In this document: piece after piece, positions 16,504-25,457 of the stretch
Numbering within the stretch: the first letter of the stretch is position 1
Layout: every line of letters begins with the position of its first letter
Assembly (NCBI GenBank): GCA_022842885.1
Contig: JALHOR010000012.1
Location: 1 to 64,000, forward strand
Origin: Anaerolineae bacterium
GTDB lineage: Bacteria; Chloroflexota; Anaerolineae; Aggregatilineales; Phototrophicaceae
Length of the DNA: 64,000 bases
Reading direction: 5' to 3'
Program-made: the position numbers and the translations under genes
Notes under the pieces: model-generated
Seen by the model: only the letters and a program-made list of their open reading frames with translations
Database searches by the model: none
What the model was told of the DNA's origin: nothing

Positions 16504-17286
16504 ATGGCTGGCACACTGCTGAATATTATGACCGTGTTTATCGGCAGTCTGATAGGGCTGTTGGTAGGTAATCGCCTTTCGGCAAAGATGCAGGAATCCG
16601 TTGTAACCGGCTTGGGTTTAGTCACATTTGTGGTGGGAATGCAAAATGCCGGGGAAACGGGCAATATCATCATCCCATTATTGGCGCTGGTGATCGGCGT
16701 GATTATTGGCGAAATTTTGGATGTGGATGCGGCACTCAAACGCTTGGCGGCGTGGTTACAACGGCGCTTTGCCGGCAATGCCGCCGAAGAAATCGCGCAG
16801 TCTGAAACGGCTATGACGCCGCGTGAAAAATTTATCACGGGTTTTGTGACGGCAAGTTTGGTTTTTTGCGTGGGTCCACTGACGATTGTTGGCTCAATTC
16901 AGGATGGTATGGGGTTAGCGGCGGGCTTTCAATTTTTGGCGATTAAGAGTGTGTTAGATGGCTTCGCGGCGGCGGCGTTTGCCGCGAGTTTTGGCATCGG
17001 CGTCATGTTTACGATGGTCACGATTTTGCTGGTGCAGGGCGGTTTGGCACTGTTGGGGAGTGGCTTAATCACCTTGATGAGCGACCCTAGAGCGATTGAT
17101 GCCCTGGGCAGCAGCCCCATGGTGGCGGAAATGACGGCTGTCGGTGGCTTGTTGTTGATGGGCTTATCGTTAATTTTGCTGGACATCAAAAAACCACGAG
17201 TCGCCAATTTTTTGCCAGCACTCATCATTGCGCCTGTGATGGTGGCAGTGGGGCAAGCGTTAGGAATCCCGCTATACCCGCTATGA
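16504..17286 (+). CDS. DUF554 family membrane protein
   Basis: Polytopic membrane protein of 260 residues with about seven hydrophobic segments. It begins MAGTLLNIMTVFIGSLIGLL, with the Asn near the N-terminus and the segment VGPLTIVGSIQDGM (about residues 125-138) that are characteristic of DUF554 (YdfK/YqgA). The biochemical role of the family is unknown. The preceding 80 bases contain a palindromic repeat; a partial Shine-Dalgarno sequence (CAGGAAG) precedes the ATG. Confidence 0.85.
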   Translation: MAGTLLNIMTVFIGSLIGLLVGNRLSAKMQESVVTGLGLVTFVVGMQNAGETGNIIIPLLALVIGVIIGEILDVDAALKRLAAWLQRRFAGNAAEEIAQSETAMTPREKFITGFVTASLVFCVGPLTIVGSIQDGMGLAAGFQFLAIKSVLDGFAAAAFAASFGIGVMFTMVTILLVQGGLALLGSGLITLMSDPRAIDALGSSPMVAEMTAVGGLLLMGLSLILLDIKKPRVANFLPALIIAPVMVAVGQALGIPLYPL

Positions 17287-17399
17287 ATTTGCCAAGTAAA
17301 TCGTTTTATCTCAGACATACTCATCTTGTATTCATGTAGTTGGGTTTATCCTGCGCTAATATACAGTTAATCTTTTACTCAAAAACCCGGAACTGCATC

Positions 17400-18434
17400 A
17401 TGACAACCATAAAGGACGTAGCAGACCAAGCCGGGGTCTCCATCGCCACTGTATCGCGGGTGTTAAACCAAAACCGCTATGTCAGCCCAGAACTGAATGA
17501 GCGTGTCCGCAAGGCAATCGCAGACCTCCACTATGAACAGAATGCTCTTGCTCGTAATTTGCGCCGCAGTGAGAGTCTCACTTTAGGGATTATCATTCCT
17601 GATAGTACCAACCCCTTTTTTGCTGAGGTAGCTCGTGGTATTGAAGAAGTGTGTTTTGAGAATGGGTATTTGGTGATTTTATGTAATACCAGCGAAGACC
17701 CCGAAAAAGCCGCTGCTTATCTTACCGCTTTGCGCCAAAATCGGGTGGCGGGTGTCATTATCGTGAGTCCGGGTGAATTACAAGCAGAATTGCGCCAGCC
17801 GTTGCGTGCCAAATATCCGATTGTTGTGGCAGACCGCCTGTTACCGGGATTGCAAGTGGATAGCGTGATTTCTGATAATTATGTTGGGGCAGAACAAGCG
17901 ATACAACATTTGTTGATGTTAGGGCATCGGCGTGTTGGGGTGGTGGTGGGCAATCACTTAGAGACGCGCCAAACCATAAAAGACCGCTTAGATGGGGTGC
18001 TAATGACGTTGAGTGCTGCCGGGTTGCCCATAGATGAAGCGTTGATTGATACCGAGAGCGATTACACGCCCGAAGGTGGTTATGAGGCGGCGTGTGTGTT
18101 GTTGGATCGTCCGAATCCGCCGACGGCAATTTTTGCATTTAATGATTTAATTGGTTTTGGCGTGATGTCGTATGCGTATCAACATGGCATTCGCGTTCCA
18201 CAAGATTTATCCGTGATTGGCTTTGATGATATTAAACTGGCAGCATTTATGAATCCTGCCTTAACCACGATTGCCCAACCCAAATATGAATTAGGGCGCA
18301 AAGCCGCCGAAATTTTACTAGAACGCATTCATGGGGAGGTTTGCCCGCCCCAGACGATGATATTACCGACCCGCTTGGTGGTGCGGCAATCCACCGCACA
18401 GGTGTGTTATGCGCCAGCACTTAATGGGCATTGA
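17400..18434 (+). CDS. LacI-family transcriptional regulator
   Basis: A 344-residue DNA-binding repressor. The N-terminal helix-turn-helix is textbook (MTTIKDVADQAGVSIATVSR, then VLNQNRYVS), followed by the hinge helix (ALARNLRRSES) and a periplasmic-binding-protein-like effector domain beginning LTLGIIIPDSTNPFFAEVAR. The start matches the family; an upstream in-frame start at 17340 would add 20 unrelated residues. It overlaps the 5' end of the xylulokinase gene by 26 bases, so it probably responds to a pentose and controls this operon. Confidence 0.93.
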   Translation: MTTIKDVADQAGVSIATVSRVLNQNRYVSPELNERVRKAIADLHYEQNALARNLRRSESLTLGIIIPDSTNPFFAEVARGIEEVCFENGYLVILCNTSEDPEKAAAYLTALRQNRVAGVIIVSPGELQAELRQPLRAKYPIVVADRLLPGLQVDSVISDNYVGAEQAIQHLLMLGHRRVGVVVGNHLETRQTIKDRLDGVLMTLSAAGLPIDEALIDTESDYTPEGGYEAACVLLDRPNPPTAIFAFNDLIGFGVMSYAYQHGIRVPQDLSVIGFDDIKLAAFMNPALTTIAQPKYELGRKAAEILLERIHGEVCPPQTMILPTRLVVRQSTAQVCYAPALNGH

Positions 18435-19899
18435 TTTAGGCACGTCGAGCGTTAAAGCGGTCATTATTGATACTGATGGGCAGGTTGTAGCGCGGGCAGG
18501 TGCAGAATATCCGATTCATACGCCGCAGCCGGGCTATGCTGAACAAAATCCACGAGAGTGGTGGCAAGCGGCAGTTCAGGCGGTGCGGGCTGCCTTGCCG
18601 CAAGTCACCGATGTTAATATTCAAGCGATTGGTTTGTGCGGGCAAATGCACGGCGTTACGCTCATAGATGCAGTGGGCGATGTAGTGCGCCCTTCGATTA
18701 TTTGGGCAGACCAACGCACCGTACAGCAAGTTCAACACATGCAAGATAGCATCGGTGCAGAAACATTATCCCGCATTGCGGGTACTCTGCCCGCCGCCGG
18801 GTTCATGGGACCAACGTTGTTATGGCTGGCGCAGCATGAACCCGCATCACTCCAACGCACTCATGCCGTTTTACTCCCCAAAGATTATTTGCAGCTATGT
18901 TTAACGGGCAGCATCGCCACCGACGCGACCGATGCTTCGGCAACGGCGATTTTTGACATCACGCGCCGTACTTGGTCAGCGGATATTTTAGCGGCATTAA
19001 ATCTACCGACACATTTTTTGCCGCCCGTCTACGAATCCACCCACATTGTCGGTAAATTGACCGAAAAAGCCGCCGCTGCCTTGGGTTTGCCTGCGGGGAT
19101 TCCGGTTGTTGCGGGCTGCGCTGACCAATCGGCGCAAGCGGTGGGCAATCGTTTGACGACACCCGGCACAATTTCGGTCACGCTAGGCACGGGTGGGCAA
19201 GTGTTCGCGCCCTTAACACAGCCGATTACCGATGCCAGTTTGCATACGTTTTGCCATGCTGTGCCGGGCGGCTGGTATATGCTCGGCGCGATGCTCTCCG
19301 CTGGTTTATCGCTGCGTTGGCTGCGCGATACGTTGGGGCTAGAAGCGAGTACTAATAGTTATGAACTGTTAGCGCGTCTGGCTGCCGAAGTGCCGCCGGG
19401 GGCAGATGGCTTGTTGTTTTTGCCGTATCTGATTGGGGAACGCGCCCCGTTAATGGATGCGCGTGCCAGCGGCGTGTTTGTGGGCTTATCGCTGCGGCAT
19501 GGGCGCGGGCATTTGGCGCGTGCCATTATGGAAGGTGTTGGCTTTGCGCTGCGACACATTATCGAGACGATGATGACCGCTGGCGTTCCGGTGAATCAGG
19601 TTTTGGCGGCGGGCAATGGTTTGGCGAGTCCGGTTTGGCGGCAAATCGTGGCGAACATTTTGAATCGTCCGCTGCACCTAAGCGAACAGAGCGAACACAC
19701 GGGCAGCGGCGCGGCACTTATCGCGGGTATTGGTGCCGGCATTTATCCCGATTTTACATCGCTGCCACCCATACCCGCCGCATCAGCTATTACACCACCC
19801 GATGCCACCCAAGCAGCATTTTATGATCAGCGTTATCGCCTCTTTTTGCAGGTGTATCCCGCCTTAAAACCCGTGATGCACGCGCTGAAGGATTATTAG
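18409..19899 (+). CDS. xylB: Xylulokinase (FGGY carbohydrate kinase)
   Basis: Cytoplasmic kinase that phosphorylates D-xylulose to xylulose 5-phosphate, 496 residues. The N-terminal ATPase motif MGIDLGTSSVKAVIIDTDG, the substrate motif QMHGVTLIDA, the IIWADQR segment and the C-terminal VLAAGNGLASPVWRQIVA all match XylB. Length is normal. The ATG at 18409 has AGGTG six bases upstream; an ATG at 18424 is an alternative. Overlap with the LacI-type gene suggests a regulator-kinase pair. No xylose isomerase is visible in the window. Confidence 0.9.
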   Translation: MRQHLMGIDLGTSSVKAVIIDTDGQVVARAGAEYPIHTPQPGYAEQNPREWWQAAVQAVRAALPQVTDVNIQAIGLCGQMHGVTLIDAVGDVVRPSIIWADQRTVQQVQHMQDSIGAETLSRIAGTLPAAGFMGPTLLWLAQHEPASLQRTHAVLLPKDYLQLCLTGSIATDATDASATAIFDITRRTWSADILAALNLPTHFLPPVYESTHIVGKLTEKAAAALGLPAGIPVVAGCADQSAQAVGNRLTTPGTISVTLGTGGQVFAPLTQPITDASLHTFCHAVPGGWYMLGAMLSAGLSLRWLRDTLGLEASTNSYELLARLAAEVPPGADGLLFLPYLIGERAPLMDARASGVFVGLSLRHGRGHLARAIMEGVGFALRHIIETMMTAGVPVNQVLAAGNGLASPVWRQIVANILNRPLHLSEQSEHTGSGAALIAGIGAGIYPDFTSLPPIPAASAITPPDATQAAFYDQRYRLFLQVYPALKPVMHALKDY

Positions 19900-19953
19900 C
19901 TTTAAAGCTATCAGCGGTCAGCTTTTGGTGCTTTGATGGTTTATGGTATTTTT

Positions 19954-20016
19954 GGGGTTTGGTACGCCAAACCCCTACAAAAACGGCGTTGTGTAGGGGC
20001 AGGATACATCCTGCCC
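19954..20016. repeat. Two adjacent intergenic palindromes
   Basis: GGGGTTTGG-TACG-CCAAACCCC (19954-19975) and GGGCAGGATA-CATCCTGCCC (about 19997-20016) lie in tandem, joined by CTACAAAAACGGCG. They belong to the dispersed palindromes also seen at 45935, 46939, 51429 and 55630. Confidence 0.65.
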
Positions 20017-20037
20017 AATTTTGAAGAGAATTGGTGA

Positions 20038-20064
20038 TTATTTTCTTCGCGCTCTTCGCGGTTA
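20038..20064. repeat. Dispersed repeat fragment (CTTCGCGCTCTTCGCGGTT)
   Basis: TTCTTCGCGCTCTTCGCGGT matches in spirit the AACCACAGAGCGCACC family in reverse orientation. It ends 12 bases before the stop codon of the M23 peptidase gene. Confidence 0.45.
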
Positions 20065-20075
20065 GAAAAATCTCG

Positions 20076-21683
20076 TTACGTTGAACATGCCTGAATAAAA
20101 CGCGCCCAATTTATGCCGAGCATCTGGTCAGCGATATTGAGGCGCAGAGTGCCATCATTGCCCAAAGTGCGCCACTGTTGCGAAACCGGCACACCATACA
20201 TTTGCAAGCGATTACACACGCGCCCACCATCATTAATCGCCACCATTTGCCCGTCAGTGCCAGTTAAGACCAACGTGGTATCGTACAGCGCCAATTCCGT
20301 TGTGCCAGCAAAAGCGCCGATGGGAGTTTCCCACAGCAACGTGAGGGTGGCATCGTAAGCATACAATGTTGTGCCATCAAACAAAAAACGTCGCCCGCCC
20401 GAAGTCGTGATAATGCTGCTGTGCTGCCCGCCATTGGGCAAATTTTCATCTATTAATGCCCATTCGCCCGTGACAGCCACGCGCCACAAGCCGCCCCGTG
20501 AATAGACCAGCAAAGCGCCATCCACATCGCTGCCCAAACTGGCGGTTTCGCTCAGTGGCTTGCGGTCAATCAATGCGCCACTGCCCGAAAGTGCAATCAA
20601 TTCATGCTCAGTCGTGATGAGTCCTATCACAAAATTGACTCTATCCCCGGCAATATGCCAGCGTGTGAAAGAGGGGATATTCTCCAGTCGCCATAAAATC
20701 GTGCGGCGGTCTTCAGCAATAGCAACTAAACCATTATCCGGCGTGGGGAAAATCAGCCAATCAAACGCCAAAATCGGCGCTCCAGCAAATTGCGCTTCTA
20801 CGCGCCATGTTTCACTCAGTCTGCCGCGCTCTATATCGGTAATTTCTGCCATACGCCCATCAGCAAAAGCAATATATGATTTGCCCTGATAGCCACTCAG
20901 ACTCACTGCCGGGTCAATTTGCACGCGCCACAATACGCGCCCATCTTCTGTTGCCCGCCGCAAAATTGTTCCGGTGGCATCCAGAAATAGTAGGCTGTTA
21001 TCGTTTAAAATCAGCGGGGGATTCGTAAGCCCACGTTCTGAACGCGCATCGCCTTCGCCCGTGAAGAAGTGCCATTCATAGGCGGGATGCAGCCACATCT
21101 GCCAATTCTGGATAAATTTAGAGGCTTTGCGCCAACCACCCGCATAGGGGTCTTCGCGCAGATAACCGGGTCCCGGAATATCAGGATTGTTCACACGCAC
21201 TTCAAAATGCAAATGTGGCGCAGGGCGCACATCAGCAATTGTGCCAATAATTTGCCCGGCAGTCACACACACTAAACGTTCTGGAAAGGGCATAGACGGC
21301 GTAGCAATGATATGCCCGTACATGGTGTAGGCACTGCTCTCATCCGGGAATTGGTGTTCGATGATGACCACACCGCCATCTGACCCCCACGCACTTTCGC
21401 TGGCGAAGGTCACGCGCCCGGTGGCAGCGGCACGAACAGGTTGTCCGACGCTGGTATCGCGCCCGCCATACCAATCTTCGCCCAAATGAAAACGCCCCTG
21501 ATGCCGATAACTTGGCACGCCAAAATCTTGCACCAGCGTGAAGGTATTCGGGTCAACGGGCATATTCATCACATCCACCACGCCACAATCCGTCTGTGCG
21601 ATGAGCGATGATTGAGCCGCAAAGACGCAAAGGGCGCAGAGAAAAATGGCGATAAAAAATGCAAAATGGCGTTTTGAATTCAT
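20076..21683 (-). CDS. Secreted M23 (LytM-like) metallopeptidase with beta-propeller-like C-terminus
   Basis: A 535-residue exported protein. After the signal peptide (residues 1-30) comes an M23 domain: H66 and D70 in HLGED, YGH124, and H157-x-H159 in PHLHFEV are the expected zinc and catalytic residues, so a peptidoglycan endopeptidase activity is likely. The remaining 340 residues contain repeated short beta-strand units (SLLFLDATGTILRRATEDGR, LLWETPIGAF) like a PQQ-type propeller. The signal-peptide core IFLCALCVFAAQ is encoded by a dispersed DNA repeat (21614-21645). The start at 21683 lacks a good Shine-Dalgarno sequence; an in-frame start at 21722 would spoil the signal peptide. Confidence 0.85.
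   Translation of the reverse strand: MNSKRHFAFFIAIFLCALCVFAAQSSLIAQTDCGVVDVMNMPVDPNTFTLVQDFGVPSYRHQGRFHLGEDWYGGRDTSVGQPVRAAATGRVTFASESAWGSDGGVVIIEHQFPDESSAYTMYGHIIATPSMPFPERLVCVTAGQIIGTIADVRPAPHLHFEVRVNNPDIPGPGYLREDPYAGGWRKASKFIQNWQMWLHPAYEWHFFTGEGDARSERGLTNPPLILNDNSLLFLDATGTILRRATEDGRVLWRVQIDPAVSLSGYQGKSYIAFADGRMAEITDIERGRLSETWRVEAQFAGAPILAFDWLIFPTPDNGLVAIAEDRRTILWRLENIPSFTRWHIAGDRVNFVIGLITTEHELIALSGSGALIDRKPLSETASLGSDVDGALLVYSRGGLWRVAVTGEWALIDENLPNGGQHSSIITTSGGRRFLFDGTTLYAYDATLTLLWETPIGAFAGTTELALYDTTLVLTGTDGQMVAINDGGRVCNRLQMYGVPVSQQWRTLGNDGTLRLNIADQMLGINWARFIQACST
21614..21645. repeat. Dispersed repeat (CGCAAAGACGCAAAGGGCGC) inside a signal peptide
   Basis: GAGCCGCAAAGACGCAAAGG followed by GCGCAGAGAAA matches a type of sequence found mostly between genes (compare 45872-45900). 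Here it is inside the coding region and read on the minus strand as residues 13-24 of the M23 peptidase. Confidence 0.55.
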
Positions 21684-21725
21684 GAAGTGGTTTGCCTGAG
21701 ATGGTTGGATAAATAGCGCCAATTA

Positions 21726-21859
21726 GTAACTACTCAGGTTGCCTTTAGCCCTCACCCTAAATCCCTCTCCCGTAGGAGAGGGACTTTAACCACCACGTTG
21801 GTTCTTATCTCCCCTTCTCCTTTGGGAGAAGGGGCGGGGGATGAGGGCTGAGTAGTTAC
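21726..21859. mobile_element. MITE-like element, copy A, with 12-base terminal inverted repeats
   Basis: A 134-base element with perfect terminal inverted repeats GTAACTACTCAG (21726-21737) and CTGAGTAGTTAC (21848-21859). Flanking bases GCCAATTA (21718-21725) and GCCAATGA (21860-21867) are an 8-base direct repeat with one mismatch, consistent with a target-site duplication. The interior is a pair of imperfect palindromes and encodes nothing. Nearly identical copies lie at 26087, 31705 (inverted) and 46977. Confidence 0.8.
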
Positions 21860-22068
21860 GCCAATGATATAATAAACCAAATCAAAGAGGTGATGTGAGA
21901 TGAAGACGATGCGCGATGTGGAAATTGTGATTACGTGATGATGTTTGCGCGGGATTGACTATCTGCAAACAGATAAAAATCACGACAACTATAGCGAGTC
22001 ACACCCCTATACGAGACATTTCAATGTTATAATGCTCATGGTAACAATTCTAGCAGGGGGTTCAACAA
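21860..22068. other. Intergenic remainder with possible gene remnant
   Basis: With copy A of the MITE this completes a 385-base gap. An ATG at 21900 behind AGAGGTGATGTGAG opens MKTMRDVEIVIT and stops at once; further on another frame reads LRGIDYLQTDKNHDN. This could be the eroded remains of a small gene, but I cannot name it. The right end carries the promoter for the next gene. Confidence 0.3.
22025..22033 (+). promoter_or_regulatory. Extended -10 promoter for the DUF6159 gene
   Basis: TGTTATAAT at 22025-22033, identical to the element at 12725-12733, lies 36 bases upstream of the ATG. No clear -35 box. Confidence 0.5.
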
Positions 22069-22965
22069 ATGTTTGACAAATTGAACAATAGCTGGCAGCT
22101 TGTGAAAGCCAGTTGGGCAGTGCTGCAAGCGGATAAAGAATTGCTGTTATTCCCGGTGATGTCATCTATCGTGATGATTATCACATTCATTGTGTTTTTG
22201 CTGCCCGTCGGCGCGATTTTTGGCATTTTTGCTGTCGCTACCGAAGCGACTGCCGGCTCAGAAAGTGTCGCGGCGAATGGCATGGAAATCATCGGTATTG
22301 TGCTGACCTTCATCTTTTATGTCATCACTTACACGGTGAGCCTTTTCTTCAACGTGGCATTGGTGGGCGCGGCATTGATTCGCTTAGATGGTGGCGACCC
22401 CACCGTAGCCGATGGCATTAAAATTGCGCGGGAACGGCTCGGTAAAATTGTGCAATATGCGGTGATGTCAGCAACCATCGGGTTAGTGCTGCAATGGCTG
22501 CGTGACCGGGGCTTCATCGGGCAGATTGTCGCTTCGATTACAGAATTTGCGTGGAATGTGGCGACCTTCTTGGTTGTGCCGATTCTAATTGTGAAAGACA
22601 TTAGCCCGTGGGAAGCCGTCAAAGAAAGCACCGGACTCCTCAAGAAAACATGGGGCGAACAATTGGTGGCGAACTTTGGGATTGGCACCGTGTTTGGGCT
22701 AATTTTCTTCTTGGTGATTTTTGGCGGCGGCGCCTTGGTGGTTGGGCTGGCAAGTTTGCTCAATTCCGGCGCGATTTTGGTGATTGGTATCATCGCCTTG
22801 ATTGTGATTTGTATGGTGCTAGGCACGATTTCCGGCGCGTTGGGCGGCATTTATCAGGCGATGTTGTATCGCTTTGCCGAAGCGGGTACTGCTCCCTCCG
22901 ATGTAGATATTAATCTGATTCGTGGCGCTTTCGTGGAAAAATCGAAACGCAAGGGCATTTTTTAA
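22069..22965 (+). CDS. DUF6159 family polytopic membrane protein
   Basis: A 298-residue protein with about six hydrophobic segments. It begins MFDKLNNSWQLVKASWAVLQ with DKELLLFPVMSSI, the layout of DUF6159 proteins, and has amphipathic loops such as SPWEAVKESTGLLKKTWGEQ between the membrane segments. Function is unknown; some relatives resemble glycerophosphodiester phosphodiesterase membrane domains. AGGGGG lies about ten bases before the ATG. It appears to be a single-gene unit. Confidence 0.8.
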   Translation: MFDKLNNSWQLVKASWAVLQADKELLLFPVMSSIVMIITFIVFLLPVGAIFGIFAVATEATAGSESVAANGMEIIGIVLTFIFYVITYTVSLFFNVALVGAALIRLDGGDPTVADGIKIARERLGKIVQYAVMSATIGLVLQWLRDRGFIGQIVASITEFAWNVATFLVVPILIVKDISPWEAVKESTGLLKKTWGEQLVANFGIGTVFGLIFFLVIFGGGALVVGLASLLNSGAILVIGIIALIVICMVLGTISGALGGIYQAMLYRFAEAGTAPSDVDINLIRGAFVEKSKRKGIF

Positions 22966-22971
22966 TCATCA

Positions 22972-23018
22972 AGTGCTGAGTGCTGAGAACGACGTGCTGA
23001 GTGCGTCGTCCTCAGTGT
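22972..23018. repeat. GTGCTGAGTGCTGAG-type intergenic repeat
   Basis: AAGTGCTGAGTGCTGAGAAC followed by GACGTGCTGAGTGCGTCGTC. Copies are also present at 26010 and 45812. Confidence 0.6.
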
Positions 23019-23209
23019 GCTTGTTTTGATACCACCCTCATTATGGTAGATGAATCGCTGTTGGTGACGGCGTTATAGCTTGTTAGCAGTTCAGTTGATA
23101 CCCTCCTCTTTTCCCTATCCATTGATATTCCCCTGCAAAATCCGTATAGAATTTGTCGGATGCCTTCATATTGTTTTCGCTATGATAGGGTTGAAAGGTG
23201 TTCATAGAT

Positions 23210-24079
23210 ATGGAACCGCTAAAACAACTTAACTTGGCAATGCAGTACATCGAATCCCATTTAGATGACGAAATTGATTTCCAGAAAGTATCTCAGCTTG
23301 CCTGCTGTTCGGAATATCATTTTCGTAGGATGTTTTCATTCTTAAGTGGTATGACCTTGAGTGAATACATTCGTCTAAGACGGTTATCGCAAGCCGCGTT
23401 GGAACTGCGGCACAACAACGCCAAAGTGATTGACTTGTCTTTAAAGTATGGGTACGAGTCGCCAGACGCTTTCTCAAGAGCATTTCAGAGTTTACATGGT
23501 TTAACGCCAACTGAAGCCAGAACAGATGGCGTTTTCCTGAAAGCAGTTCCACCTATGACATTTCAACTTACTATCCAAGGAGGGAGCGAAATGGAATATC
23601 GTATCATCGAAAAAGAGGCATTTTATATCATTGGCATCCGTCGAACAGTCTCTTTGATTTATAGGGGCATTAACCCTGAAATTGCGGCGATGTGGGAAAG
23701 TCTTACCGAGGATGATATTGAGGAATTGAGTGCTTTGTCCGATGTAGAACCGCAAGGAATTTTGAATGCGTCTTTCAACTTTACCGAAGGTCGGGCAGAA
23801 GGGAGTACACTAGAACACTGCATCGGGGTAGCCACAACACAATCTGATTCTGCCAAGTGGCAAGTTCTTGCCGTGAAAGCCTCGACATGGGGGGTGTTTA
23901 CAACACGCGGCAAATTTCCTGATGAATTGCAAAATGTTTGGGGCAGAATCTACTCAGAATGGTTTCCTATCTCCGGTTACGAAACCAGTGATGGTCCAGA
24001 AATTCTTTGGACTGGCAGCAAAGACTTCGATTTGCCGGATTTCCACAATGAAATCTGGATACCCATCGTAAAAAAATAA
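23210..24079 (+). CDS. AraC-family regulator with GyrI-like effector domain
   Basis: A 289-residue transcription factor. Two helix-turn-helix motifs are at the N-terminus (residues 5-105: [20 protein letters not shown] and [20 protein letters not shown]), followed by a C-terminal GyrI-like/BmrR effector-binding domain from about residue 128 ([20 protein letters not shown]). Such proteins sense small hydrophobic or cationic compounds and regulate efflux or stress genes. AAAGG eleven bases before the ATG at 23210 sets the start. A strong internal Shine-Dalgarno sequence precedes Met128. Composition is more AT-rich than most neighbours, so recent acquisition is possible. Confidence 0.9.
   Translation: MEPLKQLNLAMQYIESHLDDEIDFQKVSQLACCSEYHFRRMFSFLSGMTLSEYIRLRRLSQAALELRHNNAKVIDLSLKYGYESPDAFSRAFQSLHGLTPTEARTDGVFLKAVPPMTFQLTIQGGSEMEYRIIEKEAFYIIGIRRTVSLIYRGINPEIAAMWESLTEDDIEELSALSDVEPQGILNASFNFTEGRAEGSTLEHCIGVATTQSDSAKWQVLAVKASTWGVFTTRGKFPDELQNVWGRIYSEWFPISGYETSDGPEILWTGSKDFDLPDFHNEIWIPIVKK
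23577..23593 (+). promoter_or_regulatory. Internal Shine-Dalgarno and in-frame ATG in the AraC gene
   Basis: AAGGAGG is followed by seven bases and an in-frame ATG at 23591 (codon 128). It could direct separate translation of the 162-residue effector domain. The site is stronger than the gene's own ribosome-binding site. Confidence 0.4.
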
Positions 24080-24111
24080 GGCTCATATTCAGATAGCGTG
24101 AAAAATGCGTC

Positions 24112-24145
24112 GTTGTAGTGGTGAGGCAGGTCTTGCCACTACAAC
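24112..24145. repeat. Intergenic palindrome GTTGTAGTGG...CCACTACAAC
   Basis: Ten-base perfectly complementary arms with a 14-base loop (TGAGGCAGGTCTTG), another member of the dispersed palindromes. It may also act as a transcriptional barrier after the AraC gene. Confidence 0.6.
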
Positions 24146-24193
24146 CCCTTGATTTTCACCGCTTCCAAAACTTGTTCAATGGTTGCAAAAACT

Positions 24194-24225
24194 AACTCTG
24201 TGTTCTCAGTGCGCTCTGTGGTTAG
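24194..24225. repeat. Dispersed repeat (CTCAGTGCGCTCTGTGGTT)
   Basis: CTCTGTGTTCTCAGTGCGCT CTGTGGTTA is the reverse-orientation form of the repeat at 4067. Confidence 0.5.
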
Positions 24226-24263
24226 ATTATGGGCATCATTGATGGTTTAGTAATCGGTTGACC

Positions 24264-25457
24264 ATGAGCGCACCTCAATCTGAAAATCGTCCTACTCCCC
24301 TCTGGCAAAAATTATTGTTGATAGCAGGTGGCACAGCGTTTGCAATTGGGCTGCTCGTGCTGCTGCTGACGTTGTTTCCGGGATTAATCCCCGGTTTTGA
24401 TTTTGATGAGCGCAAATATGCGGGCGTTACGCTGGAAGTACAGTTCCGCGTGATGGATGGGGATATGTTTGCCGAAGCCGGGCGGGTGCGTCCGGTAGAA
24501 GATAATGCCGTTCTGGAAGCCTTCACGATTGCTTGGGATAATGATGGTTTTCGTGTACCAGCGCGACTTGCTGAAAACTATCCGATTGCGATTTTGGGCG
24601 ATTCATTTACCGAAGGAGCCAATGTGCCGCGCCCCTATGCCGATGTGCTGGCAGAAATGCTGGATACTCCGGTGCAGAATTTGGGTTATCGCAATTACGG
24701 ACCCAGCGAAATTGCCCGCACTGCCCGCGAATTTTTGCCCAAAAGTGAGCGCCAATGGGTGTTATATGGGCATTTTGGCAATGATTTTGGCGATGCTATC
24801 CGTACTGAGCAGCAAGCGGTTACAGAACGCTCTGCTGGATATTTGCTGCCTTGGATTTTAGAACGTGCTGCCGACAATATCCCCGTACCCGATAGCAGCA
24901 TCAATTATACCTATCCCATGCCTGTGATTATTGGCGGCAATTATTATGAGATGGGCTATCACGAATATTTGTTGTGGTGGCAGTTAGCGCCGGAAACCGG
25001 TTTTGAGAATAGCAAAAGTTACGAAACCATTGCCAGCGCGTTAGACGCCGTGACCGAAAGTGTCGCGCCGGAAACGTGCCGAGCATTGATTTTTATCCCC
25101 ACCAAGGAGCAGTTGTATTATCCGTATACTATGTGGCAAGCGCGAAAATTTTTGTTGTATGTTGCCATGCGTCCCGGTTTGCTGCCGGACGGCTTTTTGC
25201 AATTGCAAGCCGCGCCCCTCACCGATGCTGATGACGAAGCGTTTATCCGCCGTTTGGATGGTCAACGAGATGCGATGCGCGATTTGGCAGCGGCGAAAAA
25301 TTGGCATTTTATAGACTTGCTGGACGTTTTTAAAACGCATGTGGCACAGGGGGAACTGCTCTATTATCCCTACGATGGGCATTGGAATCAGGCAGGTCAC
25401 ACCCTCGCCGCGCAAACTATCGCGGACACGATGCAGGGTGTGAGCGCGTGCGATTAA
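24264..25457 (+). CDS. Membrane-anchored SGNH/AlgX-like hydrolase
   Basis: A 397-residue single-span protein with an N-terminal anchor (LLLIAGGTAFAIGLLVLLLT). The extracellular domain has block I, ILGDSFTEGANV (nucleophile Ser), and a C-terminal YPYDGHWNQAGH that supplies the Asp-His of block V, as in AlgX/AlgJ and other SGNH O-acyltransferase-like proteins. It may edit acyl groups on a surface polysaccharide. The ATG at 24264 is preferred to a TTG at 24258. The 3' end overlaps the convergent DinB gene by four bases. Confidence 0.8.
   Translation: MSAPQSENRPTPLWQKLLLIAGGTAFAIGLLVLLLTLFPGLIPGFDFDERKYAGVTLEVQFRVMDGDMFAEAGRVRPVEDNAVLEAFTIAWDNDGFRVPARLAENYPIAILGDSFTEGANVPRPYADVLAEMLDTPVQNLGYRNYGPSEIARTAREFLPKSERQWVLYGHFGNDFGDAIRTEQQAVTERSAGYLLPWILERAADNIPVPDSSINYTYPMPVIIGGNYYEMGYHEYLLWWQLAPETGFENSKSYETIASALDAVTESVAPETCRALIFIPTKEQLYYPYTMWQARKFLLYVAMRPGLLPDGFLQLQAAPLTDADDEAFIRRLDGQRDAMRDLAAAKNWHFIDLLDVFKTHVAQGELLYYPYDGHWNQAGHTLAAQTIADTMQGVSACD

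Noticed and set aside
21726-21859. Copy A considered as a Rho-independent terminator
   Set aside because: Despite strong hairpins there is no T-tract, and the terminal inverted repeats, multiple copies and target duplication fit a mobile element better.
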